A stretch of DNA of 39,601 nt from Tubiluchus corallicola (GCA_030141605.1 JAQGDQ010000221.1:265501-305101); one strand, 5' to 3'; shown: positions 1 through 12,900, counted from the first letter of the stretch. The notes: generated by a model from the sequence alone, not told the origin. A program made the numbers and translations.

Positions 1-1065
1 CATGTTCTTTTATAACAAGTACCATATTCAATAAATAATCTTTTTCACATACCACAGTTTTCCTAGAGAGAACTGTGATAGCATAGATGCATTACAATTG
101 TAACAAGTTCCAAAGTTACGGCACTGGAAATGTAAGAGTATCATACTGTTCGAAGTAATTAAACTGTACCTTACAGCCGAAGTTGAGTCAGACCAAGGGT
201 GCATGTAGATCTATACTTTTTTTACCCATATTTTTATGGATTATTGCTACACATTCAGTGCAAACGGTATATAGGAAGCTCCTTCAGTCATGCAAGATGT
301 ATGTGGCCACAGAAACCGAGCTGTTCGAAGGGCGAGTTTGCAAAAAATTGAGGTTACAAATCATCAATTTCGTTTTAATCATAGGGTCCCTTATATGCGA
401 GGTAATTTACCAGGGTTTCTATTACATGGGACCAGAAGATATCGTCCCTTTTAACCGAATGTCCGTTATTTCCGAGTATCTTATATACAAAGATTTTTAT
501 AAGGAAAAACGTTACGAAAAATCAGGACCGGTGTTGGTAGTCCCTTATAGGCAAGTACCTTATACCCGAGGTTGACTATAGTTCCCTTTTTGCTGTAGTC
601 CATAACTTAGCATACAAGTACAGAAGCAGTTACTTTTACTGTTACAATTTTCTAGCTCTAGAAATTTAGTAAAACAAAAGATTATTAATTGTACAACATA
701 AAAATATTGATTTACGTTTTCCTCTCCTCAGTTTCAGCACAATGCAGTTGAGTGTCGCAAACAATTGCTTCTTAAAGGTGGCCCCACGATGGTATGAATA
801 ACAATAACTCTATATGTGACAGCACTGGTAGTTGTATCAAATCATTTTTTCTAGTTTTGTACCACACCAGACATAAGTTCCTGTAGCCGTTACTTTTTAA
901 AGGAATTTAACTGTAAGTAATCACTTTTCTGTTGGTAGAACACTCACTGGTGACATTGTAACTTGTAACATAACCATTTTCAACAGTGTAACAGTTACAT
1001 TAAAGGAACTATCCCAATGGTGAACGCGAGTTGTCTAGAAAGTGGCAAAAATTTATTTAAATGAT
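1..1065. other. No supported gene
   Basis: This is the SEC13 downstream flank. One frame at 183-575 (plus) is open for 130 codons with two hydrophobic stretches, but its first codon is TTG, the first ATG is at 299, and no family is recognisable. The sequence is rich in GTTAC/GTAAC words without a clear repeat unit. Nothing else can be supported. Confidence 0.5.
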
Positions 1066-1098
1066 TTTATTCATTAAAATTATTAAAGTAAATTTATT
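1066..1098 (-). terminator. SEC13 polyadenylation signals
   Basis: Two AATAAA hexamers lie on the minus strand just after the SEC13 stop codon, at 1098-1093 and 1071-1066. Both are placed to end a very short 3' UTR. Which is used cannot be seen. Confidence 0.5.
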
Positions 1099-1101
1099 AT
1101 T

Positions 1102-4100
1102 TCATCGATGTAACTCTTCCTCTTTTCCACTTCTCACGGTGCCCTGCCCTTTACTGACATCACTGATGCACGTCCAAGCTCCATCTAGTGTCTCTTTCCA
1201 TAAACTAACCTGTGATTAGAAATAGTTTTAAAAATGTGCAAATTTTAAGCTGAACTAGCAGGTCAAAAAGTTTTGCAGTTCTTTAAATTTTCTTGTAGTG
1301 AATGACCTCAGTGCTAAGTCAAAAATAATTTATTTCCTTCAGCGTTTTGTATTATTGCTGCGCACTAGAAACATGCTCAACAACTTCTATGTGTCATGGA
1401 GAAACTACAGTTGCTTCCTATTTTAATTACATGCCATTCTGTCCAGATAGCTTGCTCAGTTTGGGCCAGTACGGCGCAAATATTCACACTTATAAGAGGG
1501 TCGACTGAACCAACTTTTGTGCTTACCCCACAAAAACCATTGCATGCCTTTCTCACCGCCCTATTAAGAACATAATTGGAAAGCTATTTTTCTAGGAAAA
1601 GTTATAGGAAGAACGAAAAAATTTCCAGGGAAAAATCCAACCATCTGAAAGAATCATCTGCATATATAGCTTTACTTTGCTGCCCAATCTTTGCGGAAGG
1701 AAATGGGAAACAGTAAGAGAGGGAATTTAAAGTCTAACTGTGGAAATTAAGTACAGAAAGACCAAGAGGCACTAATCTTGACTCCAAATCAAATCAAACG
1801 ACTCCACTAAATTCTCTTCAAGTGCAGAGTAACATTATTCTTTTGTGGAGGGAAGAGTGGGCAAATAGCTATTCTACAGCAAGATTTCCGTTTTCATATT
1901 CAACGACAAGTTCTTACTTTATTATCTCCGCCTGAAACTGCCAGTATGTTGCCAGTAATCGACCAGCTAACGTGCCAGACTACATCATCAAATGTGTCCA
2001 TGACAACAGATGTCCATGTACTGCCAGCCGTGCCATCATTACGCCAGATTATAACTCTTCTATCCTGTTATAAAATCGATGCTTGTTACATACATTTAAT
2101 GAAGCAATGTGAAAAATTTTTCTACATAATTGTTGAGAAAGTAAAATCATAGTCCTCCATGGGCTTTTGTATTAGAAGACCATCAGAAGGAAAACGAGGA
2201 CTGGTAAACGGAATGTAAGCATGGGAATTAATGTACTGGTTAGCTACTAAGATTAACTTGTAAGCTTTAACTAAACAAATAGCTCATTTGTTACTGAGAA
2301 AAAGGAAATTAATACTTCCCAATCTTTTAACTTGCGATTTAATAATTCTCGATAATTGAAACGTTCACAATTACCTGCGAGCAGCTAGCAATTATTTGAT
2401 GTGGAAGCCCAATGGATGGCGCCCAAGCGACGTCTCGAACCCAGTCACTGTGCCCCTCCAATTTCTTCTCCTCAACCCACTGCCCATCTTCCTCCTTCCA
2501 GATCTTGACCAGACTGTCGCAACCTCCGGTGACGAACCTCCGAGGTGGTCTCGATGAGACCTGTGATTCGGGGAACGAGTTTGAGGCCACAGCAGGAGCC
2601 CAACTAACGGCATTGCAACCAATCTTCAAAAACAACAAAAATCTTGAATGACCACTAGCTTATGATGTTTCTTGTTTGTTAACTATGGGGTGGCAGCACA
2701 TGCTGGGCATAATATAAAACGAAAAAGTGTTTACAATACTAGAATGAAGAAGGGTGTAAAACTTACTATAGACCTAATAGAAGCTAGTGCTGCTTTAAAA
2801 TTGAAATAATTTTTTGCTAGTAAGAAATATAGTTGATGACCCTAATTTAGCACTTGGGTGGGCGTTTTAATTAAAAATGGCAATTTTCCACGGTAATTGC
2901 TTAGCAAATATTAGATGGCAGCACAATCTTGAAAAAACACACAAGCAGTGTGCTATTATCTGTATGATTACAATGCTCTGTACTAAATAGCTAGCCTTTA
3001 AGGCAGAGACCGAGGCAGGTTTTTAGCTTGTTTTAAACGAATCTTTTCATTTCAATTTTATCATAGAATTGTAGTGCGAAAGCAATGGAAATTAAATGAA
3101 GTGAGTCCAAATTAAATGATGTGCCTTCATTCCTGCCAGTAGCGTGCTCTTTGAGAATATAAAAATGGTACATACTGCAACAGGAAACGTTTAAAAAAAC
3201 ATAAAAACATTTAAATGTAAAAGATGCCACTAATTCTCTAAATTTTATATTATTTTTAGCCTAAGTATGTACATTTAAATATAAAGCATTAGAACAGAAA
3301 TCTGAATTTTTCATATCTTTAGCACGAAAAGTTGGCCACCACTTTTAACACTCTTTTTAAAACATTACAGTTCCAATTCCAGTATCTTAATACCAGCACC
3401 TGCAATGTGCTTAATATCAGAAGAAACAATTTTCCGATTTTCCAATATTCCGATCTTAATTGTAACTCACCGTGTGTGCGTTTGTAATTTTTTTTGTGTC
3501 CCATGTTCCATCTCCTGGACTCGATATTACTGAGACTGATCCGTCTGAACTTCCGCAGGCTAGCATCAGTCCATATTCATGCGGAGCCCAAGCTATACTG
3601 TTAACTAAAAACAAGGATAATAATTACTCAGCTCCCTTGGTGAGAAGCAGTTTTTACACACAGTGTTTTATGAAATTTTGGAAAATTGAATAAAGTGGAT
3701 TGTACTTTATCATCAAAACTTCTTTTCGATGTGAAACTTGTTCCTCAAAACTAAAATTACCTTGATAAAACGTTTAGACTAATGTACATCATTCTAACTC
3801 GCGCCAAAGATGTGAAAGATGGCGATCTTTACAGCAATGCACACATTCGAACTATGAATTCTACGTATAATTATAGTAATACGTTATTGTTGGGGGTTAT
3901 GTAGGCCTTTAAGTAAAGGTACATTAACTTATTCTTATTAAATCATACCTGATGAATCGTGATTAGCATATTCATATAATTTAGTCCATTGGCTATTCAT
4001 TTCTTTCCATATTATAACTCTTCTATCATACGAACAAGATGCTAATAGATGTCCAAACATGGGATGTGCCCATGCGACTTGCCAAACGGGGCCCTCATGT

Positions 4101-5310
4101 CTAAAATCAAGAGCCATTTATAAAAACAAATTGATTATTTAGTCTCATAATTTTATAAATTTATCACAAAAATCATCATTCGTTCTAAAACATGTAATTA
4201 CTACCAGGAGTGAATTGGTTTGAGAAAGTTAATAAGGCAAATGAGGGCCAAGCTAGTTGTGCTTAAGCCTCCCACTAGGTATAGATGCAATTTTGAGGAC
4301 TGTTCATATTGTATTTCAAGATAGTTAATAGTTACATTTTCAAATACAATTTTGACCTACCTCATTTACTTTTTGTGTTTTTTAGCTTGTTTCGATTTCT
4401 CCTCTTTTTCTTGCCACATTGTAGTTATAAAAACAAGTAAGATTTTTCAATTTTAGTCAATTTTGCCACCAGTCTCTATCAGATAACACTGTACTTAGCA
4501 AAGTTGGTATAAAGGTGCTTTGTGAGCATCAGCACCGTGACTCAAAATTGGCTGCCTCAATAAGAGGCCACTATGGGTATGGTCACCAGCCAATGCTTTA
4601 CCATTTTAATCGCCGGTCCAACCCTGATGGGATAGCATTAGCTGACAAGTTGTACTACAAAAGTAAATAAGTAAAAAGAAAGACTGCTTACTCTCTAAGA
4701 TCAGCAATGAGAGTCTGGGTACTGTTCTTTACTTCAAATATCTTAACAGAACGATCAGAAGAACACGTAGCCAGTCGTGTGCCATAGTAGTCCATTGCTG
4801 CATCATGCTGAAGAAGAAAAAAGCTGATCTAAAATATGCATCTCCGCAGTTTCATCTGCCATGCTAGCTCTCATTTTTCATCTCATTGAGGCAGGACTGT
4901 ACATACGCATACAAACATAGTAGAAACACTTGTAGATGTTAGTTTCGTTACTTATCGTACAAGATTATCCTTGAAAATGAGGTAGGTTAGTTACGATCTC
5001 GTCAGAACCGTCGAAGCATTTATATGCCTATTAGGCCCGGCCATGGCTTAAATGCATTGAATTATACAAAAAATGTCCAAAATGCAATAAGCATTCATAC
5101 ATTCACTACAGGCTAATGAAAACTGAAAGATGCTGAGAATTAAAAAAATAACAGTACGTTATTGCAATATTACATATTTGAATTCTTTATTAAACGAGCT
5201 TCATTTCTGTGAATGGTATAAGACGGCTCATACAGAAACAGTAGTATGCTTACAATAATACTTACAATCATATCTTCATGACCAGTGTCAACTGTATTCA
5301 AAACAGAAAC
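1102..5310 (-). CDS. SEC13: SEC13 homolog, WD40 protein of COPII coat and nuclear pore (5' end missing)
   Basis: Seven exons read on the minus strand: 5310-5266, 4807-4692, 4100-3949, 3604-3471, 2623-2375, 2064-1918 and 1209-1102 (TGA at 1104-1102). All junctions are GT-AG and all phases agree, giving 316 residues plus a missing start; human SEC13 is about 322. Family-diagnostic strings include [61 protein letters not shown] and [22 protein letters not shown], covering the six-blade propeller. By family knowledge SEC13 pairs with SEC31 in the COPII cage, with Nup96/Nup145 in the Y-complex, and sits in GATOR2. The first coding exon probably holds little more than ATG, as the first exon found already begins [10 protein letters not shown] found no ATG followed by a convincing donor upstream. 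The tail after GQG is short and charged ([13 protein letters not shown]). Identification is secure; only the start is open. Confidence 0.95.
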
Positions 5311-5725
5311 CTGAAAAAATGCAATTTAACGTTAAGGATGGGAACACAGAAATTTGCCCTCAGAAAAATACTTCAGAGAAGATTGAGGCAGAGTCACAGA
5401 ATCCTGTTTTACAAAGCTGTTTCCAAAGCTTTGTAGACCCAAGCTAATAATACAACATTAGTAAACTAAAGATGCAGAAATGATTTAAAAATGACACCAA
5501 GAAAGTATGACACTGACGTACAGCAAATTATAACGAAAAAACCAAAATGTGCAAAAATTGTTAAAGGACAAAAAACGGGGTACCTACAATAGGTTTCACA
5601 AAAATCGCCTTATCAAATTATATTACTTTATAGCAATTTTATGCATATATCGTACTCGAGTTGAAAGGATTTTTTGTTTGTTTTCAGTTTAGACTTCCCG
5701 CGACACTGTCCGACGGTGCATTGCA

Positions 5726-5733
5726 TGACGTCA
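5726..5733. promoter_or_regulatory. TGACGTCA palindrome upstream of SEC13
   Basis: A perfect CRE/ATF palindrome lies about 420 bp upstream of the first SEC13 exon found, in a locally CpG-richer stretch (5695-5740). CREB/ATF-family factors bind this 8-mer, and ATF6/XBP1-type sites share its ACGT core, which would suit a secretory-pathway gene. The promoter position is inferred because the first exon is not mapped. Confidence 0.35.
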
Positions 5734-6555
5734 TATACGCACAATGTAAATCAGGGGAGGAAAACGAAATGGTAAATTATGTGCCAAAAATCTTTCCATG
5801 CAACTCTTGTCTTTTCACTTACCAGCTTGAAAGACTTACGTAATTAGAAAAGGAAAATATTTAATTATTTAAAATGTTTTCACCAATTGGTAAAGTGTTG
5901 CTGACTCACCCTCCAGGGTGCATCACTTACTAACCAAAAACGTATCTTATTGACAAGATGCAGCAATTTTAAATTTTACTATCAGAATGCTCTGATTACT
6001 TTTTCTAACTTTACTGAATGTTATCTAAACTTGTTTCAAATGACATATCGCCAAAATGGCCACGCCTAACGGTCATCGCGAGAATTTAAACTCACGTGTT
6101 TTATACAGCATTATTGCCGACGCAAATCTAACATGCAAAAAGGCAGTATTTGGGTGGTATTAAAATTTCAAGACGAATTTTTTAAGCTTTATGTAAGTTG
6201 ACGGTTTTCTTCTGCTTTAAATAAGCTGCATAAAGACAAAATGACAAGACAAAGCAAAAAAATATATAAAATTTAGATTTTTTTAAAAGACGGACAGCAT
6301 AAGTGTAATAGCAGTCATGTGGATAGCAAGAAAATAGCAAAATTAATTCAAAAACATCATTCATAAATTCATACAGTATTACAAGACCGAATACAACTAG
6401 AGTTGAATGCACCAATGCATAATACAAACTTGAACAAAACAAAAAACGCATCTGCTACGTCCAATGTGCAAAAAGGAAAATGATACAACAGCTACTTGGT
6501 CAAGCCTACGAAAAAAATAAAAAGTTCCTACTAACAGAGGTAGCGTCAACCATCA

Positions 6556-6630
6556 GTGGACGGTATAGCATAATGGATAATGTGTGTGTTTTCCAACTGG
6601 AAGGTCGTGAGTTCGATATTGTGACAGGGT
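6556..6630 (+). repeat. tRNA-like sequence, probable SINE head or tRNA pseudogene
   Basis: An A-box-like segment (TATAGCATAATGGATAATG, from 6564) and a B-box-like segment (GTGAGTTCGATATT, 6607-6620) are spaced as in a tRNA gene. Between them is an anticodon-arm-like stretch, TTTTCCAACTGGAAG. The B box departs from GGTTCGANTCC and no clean acceptor stem forms, so a functional tRNA is unlikely. Confidence 0.45.
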
Positions 6631-7745
6631 ATTACTAAATACTCTAATGAAACCTACTGCAGTGCTTGCCTTTTGAAGGATGCGCTAGCAATCGCACCGC
6701 ATCATGCCAGTTGTTTTGAATTTAGACACTGCCTATCAAAATCAGTGCAAGAGCACTGCTTGCACAGTGCTCAGTTCCTAATGACTTTCAAAGTCGCCCT
6801 TCAGAGAAATGAAAATTTGCCATTCGGAAGTGAAGTCCCTAACTAATAAATGACTTGATATTTATTTTCTGTGAAAGTTGTGAATAATCTACCTGCCATG
6901 GTGATCGCCGCACCAACCATAGTTAAGTATAAATCCTTAAATGACAATTATTTTGCAGCAAAATATGGGGTTTCTATGAGTGTACTCACTTCACCCTTAA
7001 TCATGACAGTATCAGCCAACAAAATAACTTGAAAAATAAAATGTATCTTTTCTTTCAAATCATCGACATTTCTTTGCAGTGTTTTTCTCAGTTTCTAATG
7101 CCAGGACGTTGCCATAACTGGTAACTTTTACTAGACAATTTATAGTATTCTTAGTCGCCTTGCTACTCACATACCGATCACATGATACTGCTTCAATTGT
7201 GTATGATCATGTAAGAGCACTATAGCTTCAATTGCGCCAACACTCCCCCTTGTTATATTGGTTACATCGTAGTTGTGACAGGCATTACTATTTTACTGTT
7301 AACCTTTGCCCAATCTGGACTTTCCTGTTGTTGTCGTCAGCTGTAACGTTACCACCTTAATCTGATGAGACTGTTGCTGTGAAACTTCTTTACGAATTGT
7401 TTTCAATAAAATAGTTTATTTTGGCTAAACCTGTGCAGTTCTAGTGTTTCCTGTTAATGACGTTGCACTGCAGTCATTGATAAGCATTCCAATATTTCAC
7501 GGTGAATTTTTTTAAACGTGCCGAAGAGCAACCAAATTAGATAGGAATTAAAAGTGATTAATACAATTAAAAACGAAGTAAACACAATTGAAAAATTAAA
7601 GTGGAGCGTTAATAATTTATTTTAACTGCTTTCGTAAACTTGAGTAACAGTTGATTCGACTCAATGGATATGGTAGAACCACACGAATCGTTGAAGCAAT
7701 AATGCTTGCCAAAATTTAACATCACTTAGCACGAAAACATCTTAC

Positions 7746-8744
7746 CATATTTTGATGAATTTATGCAACCTTTCCTGTCTTAGTAAAACTATTTCACTAC
7801 GAATAACAACGTGGCAATGCAGCACCCGTGCCATACGTTTTGACATTCGCATTGTCTGCCACCTGTTGTTAGAAAAATAAAGCTCTAAGGAGAAGTTTTC
7901 TAGTTCTGCAGTACCGTTAAAAGACAAAGGAAAAACACAAAACGTGCTCGTTTTATTCATCCAACAACACGAAATCGTGTTATTGAGTTCTTTCCCAAGA
8001 AGTGAGGAAGAGAGAAATTTAATTATAGTGCAAAGTGTTGCAAAAATAGTTTTTCTTGAACTATTTAATTTCTGATGCAAAATCCAGACTGCAAACAGCA
8101 GATTGTCATCATTATGTTGTAACAATTGTGTTAAAATTTTGACAAACACTGATTGTTTTTTCAAAATATATTTCACAATCCTGGTGTAATGTTTGATACT
8201 TTCACCAAACACTGCTTCCACCTTTGTACAACAATACGATAATATTCTACCGATAACCATTATCAGAAAACTGCATATTATATATTCGATATGAATATAG
8301 CATTGGTTCTGCATTGTCGTCCAGTATTGAAACCTCCTGGTCTACATTGACTGATCTACATGGAAGGTCATTGATTAACTGATTTAACTGTCTTGGCTCT
8401 GGTACAACGTGTTAACAACAAAGGTAGTCCAAATATTTATGAGATTTTATTGTTATTGTGGTCTTTTATATCGGTTCTTTTCCACGATCGTTTTGTAGAA
8501 CATTGTGTTGGTGATTTTTTCTATGCTTGGTGCAGCCACTGCCTCAGATAATGGCTCAGCAGACAGACCCATTTTATTCGTCAATCAAATCATAGAAGGA
8601 AACAAATAAAAGGCGAAATTTGGAAATTAGATTTTGAACTTTTGCACAATTAGTTTAATTACAAATATAGACTTACCCTTTAGAAAAGATGTGGTGGTCA
8701 TTGGCTTCTTCTGTTTTGATGTTCAATTGATGTGTTTTTTCCAT
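7746..8744 (-). CDS. Unidentified coding-like cluster: possible multi-exon gene or decayed coding sequence
   Basis: I do not recognise this protein. Several coding-like pieces lie together on the minus strand. (a) From ATG at 8744, a frame starting MEKTHQLNIKTEEANDHH runs to a strong donor, GG|gtaagt, at 8677/8676, with an in-frame stop just before the ATG. (b) A frame at 8588-8457 contains GLSAEPLSEAVAAPSIEK. (c) A frame at 8411-8250 contains SVNVDQEVSILDDNAEPML. (d) A 190-codon frame at 8314-7742 can be joined in frame to (c) by removing a 70-nt GT-AG segment (8250-8181), and ends at a consensus donor (7746|gtaaga). Piece (d) is longer than chance readily gives at this AT content. Against a working gene: (a) does not join (c) in phase with any acceptor I could find, and piece (b) is partly duplicated at 9027-8982 with a stop inside. 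Confidence 0.3.
8451..8496. repeat. Direct repeat, copy 1 of 2
   Basis: A 46-bp segment matches 8982-9027 at 40 of 46 positions, about 530 bp away in the same orientation. On the minus strand this copy encodes KTIVEKNRYKRPQ then stop; the other encodes KTIA-stop-ENRYKRPQ-stop. It may be a duplicated exon end or a transposon remnant. Confidence 0.7.
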
Positions 8745-8981
8745 TGCATTTCACTTCCGATTTGGTCTTACTTGGTAATTAAGATGTTCTTTATAGTGTC
8801 TTGAGAGATTCTAACAGCTGAAGAGTTTGTTGACTGCCCCACTGTGTTAGAAAGCTCCAAAGCATTGCATTGATGAATTGTGATACTCCAGTTCTGTGTC
8901 AATGTTAATGTCCTTTGTCTTAGTTGTATGTGCTGCCCAGAGATCACTTGATTCCCTGAGATGTCATGGCATCAAAATCAA

Positions 8982-9027
8982 TGTTATTGTGGTCTTTTGT
9001 ATCTGTTCTCTTACGCGATTGTTTTGT
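8982..9027. repeat. Direct repeat, copy 2 of 2
   Basis: This is the partner of 8451-8496, with six mismatches. It carries an internal stop in the frame that is open in copy 1, so it looks like the decayed copy. Confidence 0.7.
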
Positions 9028-9871
9028 CACTCATTGCTTTGGTAAAAATACACTGAACTGTAGGTTTACAGTAAGTATTACAATTTGCATATGTTAGTCT
9101 GTTTACATTAAGATTGCTTTTCTGTTTTGACTGTTCCAGGCCATAACACTTTGATAAGAGACATGAGCGATCTGAGATAACCTTTTCCAGTTAGACAAAC
9201 TTTGAAGCAGTTTAAAGCATGCTTCACCAGAGACAGAGTGCATGAGAGGCAGAGTGTGTACAGATTGACAGCCTTAGTGTCAGCTTTTTCATTACCATTT
9301 GTAACAGCAAAAAGCTTCACTGAAGGAAGAAACTATTTCAGCTAGGTGATATTCATGAGATACTATTTGGTGCAAGCAACTACTAAGTCAATGTTCTAGT
9401 GGCGAGAATTTGTACGAAACAAGAAGCAGGAATTACTTCAGAAAAAACTCCTAACTTCAATGATTTAGTTACGTAATTTTGTCACAACGTTTGTATAGTT
9501 TTTTCAAACATTTTCCAGTCATATATTTGCAAAATATCGACTGCATCCTATCGAAGCTAATAAATCCATTTTTTCTTCTGGATTTTTGCTTGTGGAATTC
9601 TTTACCATAAACCTGTTTGAGTGTTTCCCTGAAAACTTCAGATACACTCGCCCAGCCTGACTTGGCAAACCTTACAACGGGCCCGTCAAATTATTGAGGG
9701 CCTACTACAGAGAGGAAATTCCGTTTTCCTAGAGATATATCCATTTCTAAACCTTTTCACTGTAGCTTTTGAATAAAGTATAGTCTATTTAAAAACAAAA
9801 CAAGAATGAATTTAAATGCATTGCGTTAATAGGCGCGTCCGAGAAAGACGAGACATCCAAGAAAAAAGGAA

Positions 9872-9940
9872 ATGGCAGCGTGCTTGTACTTCGCGCGAAA
9901 TTCGCTTTCACGTTGGAATTTCTTTTTTGGGAGATTGTAA
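9872..9940 (+). promoter_or_regulatory. Upstream ORF overlapping the APEX2 start codon
   Basis: An ATG at 9872 in good initiation context (G at -3, G at +4) opens a 22-codon frame. Its TAA stop (9938-9940) shares its last base with the APEX2 ATG (9940-9942), giving TAATG. If the transcript begins upstream of 9872, this uORF would limit APEX2 translation to leaky scanning or reinitiation. The transcription start is unknown. Confidence 0.4.
9890..9900. promoter_or_regulatory. E2F-like palindrome upstream of APEX2
   Basis: TTCGCGCGAAA contains the E2F core GCGCGAAA and is palindromic over ten bases. It lies 40-50 bp before the APEX2 start in a short CpG-bearing stretch (9830-9910). E2F control would suit an S-phase repair gene. 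The site overlaps the uORF, so it is a core-promoter element only if transcription starts close by. Confidence 0.4.
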
Positions 9941-12900
9941 TGAAAATTCTGTCGTGGAATATTAACGGTATCCGAACTATAAAACAGCCACTAAATGAGC
10001 TATTGGATAGCTTTAATGCGGACATTATTTGTTTTCAGGAAACTAAAGTTTCAAGTAATGAATATTAAATTTTTTTCTGAAGTGCCTCGCTATGTAAAGT
10101 TACGCTCATTCACCAGTATTCACCTGCTGTTGACTTCATAACTTGTGTTGTTCGTTATTAGTTGAATGCAAACTAGTTTATTTCTTGATTAAATTAGCCG
10201 TCTGTATGTGCCATGTTATTGCGGTTACTTTACAGTGCAGATTGGGGTCAGCTGGTCGTACTTATTAGTTGTGGCAAAGAATGTAATATCCGCCAAGGAC
10301 TTAAGTAGTAGTAACTTTATTGACAAACAAAATTTTAGCATATGCAAATTGGTGAGAAAACGTAGAACATAATACAGTGAACAACGTTGTTCATTTAAAA
10401 AGGCCTAGCAATGGTTTATTTTTGTTTGTGATGGCTCATCTGATATGGTAAAGACTTGTAATAAAATAAGAATGTCGCTGCCTTGTGTTTATATTTTTAA
10501 AACATTAAAAAAAACCCTCCAAGAAATATATGGATCTGTCATTTATAGGCAGTTACGCCTGCAGTTTTGAACTTTGCATACTGCAAAACTGCAGTATATC
10601 GAGATATTGCGTTGCATTAAATGTCTCCAGCCTGTAGCCAGATTAAGTTTAAAGCAGTTGTTGTTGATAACCTCATTGTTTTGTTTGTTTCATTTATAGC
10701 AAAAAGTGTTGATTTTTTTAATAAATCAAGTGTTATGTGCAGTGCACCAGACTTCTGTTTGAGACATTTATCTGTCTTAGAGGAGAGAACAATTGCTAGA
10801 GCAATATAAGATTAATTTTTTCAGGAGACTTTCTGGATGGTGCTACAGCATTAGTTCCTGGGTACAATTCGTACTTCAGCTTTAGTAAAATTCGTAGTGG
10901 TTACTCAGGAGTTGCTACATTCTGTAAGGATAATGTCACTCCTTGTAGAGCAGAGGCTGGTCTTTCTGGTTACATGGCAAGTGACTCGATGTTGGATGCA
11001 ATTGGTTGTTATGGCAACCTAGCAAACTTCACTGATTATGAACTTAGAGCTTTAGACAGTGAAGGCAGAGCAGTTCTGACTCAACACCAGTTGCGGTAAG
11101 ATAATTACTGATCATTAAACTAGTGACTTAAGTACCACCTCTTAAGGTATGTCTAGGACAGGTTTTCCAAGACTTGTAAAACTTGAAGGCTTTTTATGTA
11201 ATTATTTTTATTTATTCACTTATATAGCTGCTGTTTGTTTCACTGCTGCAACTATAGTTTTTTTTTGGTGTATTAATATTTAAAAAAACAAGTAAACAAA
11301 AACTTCAAGTTTGATAATTAGCTAAATGCTTTAAAATTTATGTAAACTATCACTTTACTCATGAATGTCTCTCTCTCTCCTCTCTTTCCCTCCCTCTCTT
11401 TCTCTCCCTCTGCCTCTATGTCCTGCCTCTGCCTCAGGGATCCTCTCTCTCTCTCATGTTTTTTTATGTTCAACAGTCGAATGATTTCCTTTCATTGGTA
11501 ATTTTACCCCGTGGCACATGCTTTTCCTAGACAAATAAAATTTTTTCAATTAGCCACCTAATAACTACATTTCCATTTATTTACTTATTTCTACTCATAT
11601 ATTTTTACTCATTTCTATTTATTTACTTACTTTTTCTCATTATTTAGTTTGGATGATGGAGAATGCAGACTCTTGGTCATCATTAACATTTATTGTCCTC
11701 GGGCTGATCCGGAAAGGGAAGACAGGAAAACATTTAAGTTGCGATTCTATGAGTTGCTCAGAGTCCGGGCTGAAAGCCTATTGGATAGTGGAATGTAGGT
11801 TTTTTTTATTTGTTTGCTTTATCCTTGTTTGCCTAGTTCTTTATCCATATTTAAGCCCTTCAGGCCTGTGCATTTTCTGCATATGGTAATTTTATGATTT
11901 ACAGTATCACAAATGAGTTGTAAATTGACATTTTTGTCTGTTTTGACGGAAATTTCGCAATAGTCCTTCAATACAGCTAGCTGTGTAGTTGCTATTCAGT
12001 TCATTTTTTAATCAAAATTTAGCTTTATGTTTATTATTACGCCATATGTAAGCTGTAAACAGTTAGTTCACTTGCAAGAATTTTTGTTTACGAAATCTGA
12101 TGCATGAAACTGCTTTGATTAATTGCATTAGGGTAAATCTGCTTAATAATACACAAGCTTATAATGCTTTATCTTTCTTGTCAATAGATGGCACCACATT
12201 ACATTATTACAGCCACCGTTTATCTTAATGGGATTGCCATTACTGAAATCATTATCATTATCGTACTAAAAATTTATGCTAGTGTACCTCATGCATGAGA
12301 ATTGTGTTTTCTTAGATAGCTATACATTCTTTTTAATGCTTTTCACTTTCTTTCAGGCATGTATTGATCGTTGGTGATATGAACACGTCACACAAGCCGA
12401 TAGACCACTGTGATCCTTATGAGGCGAGTCCATTAGATTCTTCATGTTTTATTTGGTGTGGAAATGTACAGTTCAGCCTGTCACAAACTCTGCAACACAT
12501 GATTTTGATTATAAATGCAATTTGCATGCTAACGTCGCCATATTTTACGTTCTGATATGCATATGGCCTGTCTTAATGTACTTTTTGCTTTGCTTTTCCT
12601 TGATATGGTTTCCAATGTCAGGCCATAGAAGTATTTTGCAGAAATGGCTAAAAAACTTTCAAAGACACTGGAATGTTGTATCGTGCTCGAAAATATTTAA
12701 TTCCTGATGTTATACTTTCTCTCCTTACAAACTGACTCTCCAATTTTGTACGGAGTATTGCAGCCTTAGCCTTTTACCTTAATTCACATGATTGATTGTG
12801 AAATTGGTGTGTCAGTCTGGAAAATCTAATTTTGCTAACTCTGTATAATTTTCTCAACTTCTTTTCCCGAATTAACTCTCTTTTCTTGCTACTTTTAAGG

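Larger units (their letters stand above)
5311..9871. other. Mostly non-coding interval between SEC13 and APEX2
   Basis: This interval holds the presumed SEC13 promoter and first exon. A second CpG-bearing stretch at 6050-6110 carries CACGTG and, on the minus strand, TATAAA at 6105-6100, so it is another promoter candidate. It also holds a tRNA-like element (6556-6630) and the minus-strand coding-like cluster at 7746-8744 with a related direct repeat, described separately. I see no other gene. Confidence 0.4.

Noticed and set aside
183-575. A 130-codon open frame with two hydrophobic stretches
   Set aside because: It starts at TTG, matches no family I know, and frames of this length are expected by chance several times in 40 kb of AT-rich sequence.
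6182-6451. An 89-codon minus frame rich in Phe, Leu and Tyr
   Set aside because: Composition is what AT-rich DNA gives by chance; there are no splice signals or motifs.
9108-9320. Minus frame containing GNEKAD, reminiscent of an RNase H segment in retroelements
   Set aside because: Only six residues resemble the motif and the sequence around it does not follow the RNase H pattern.
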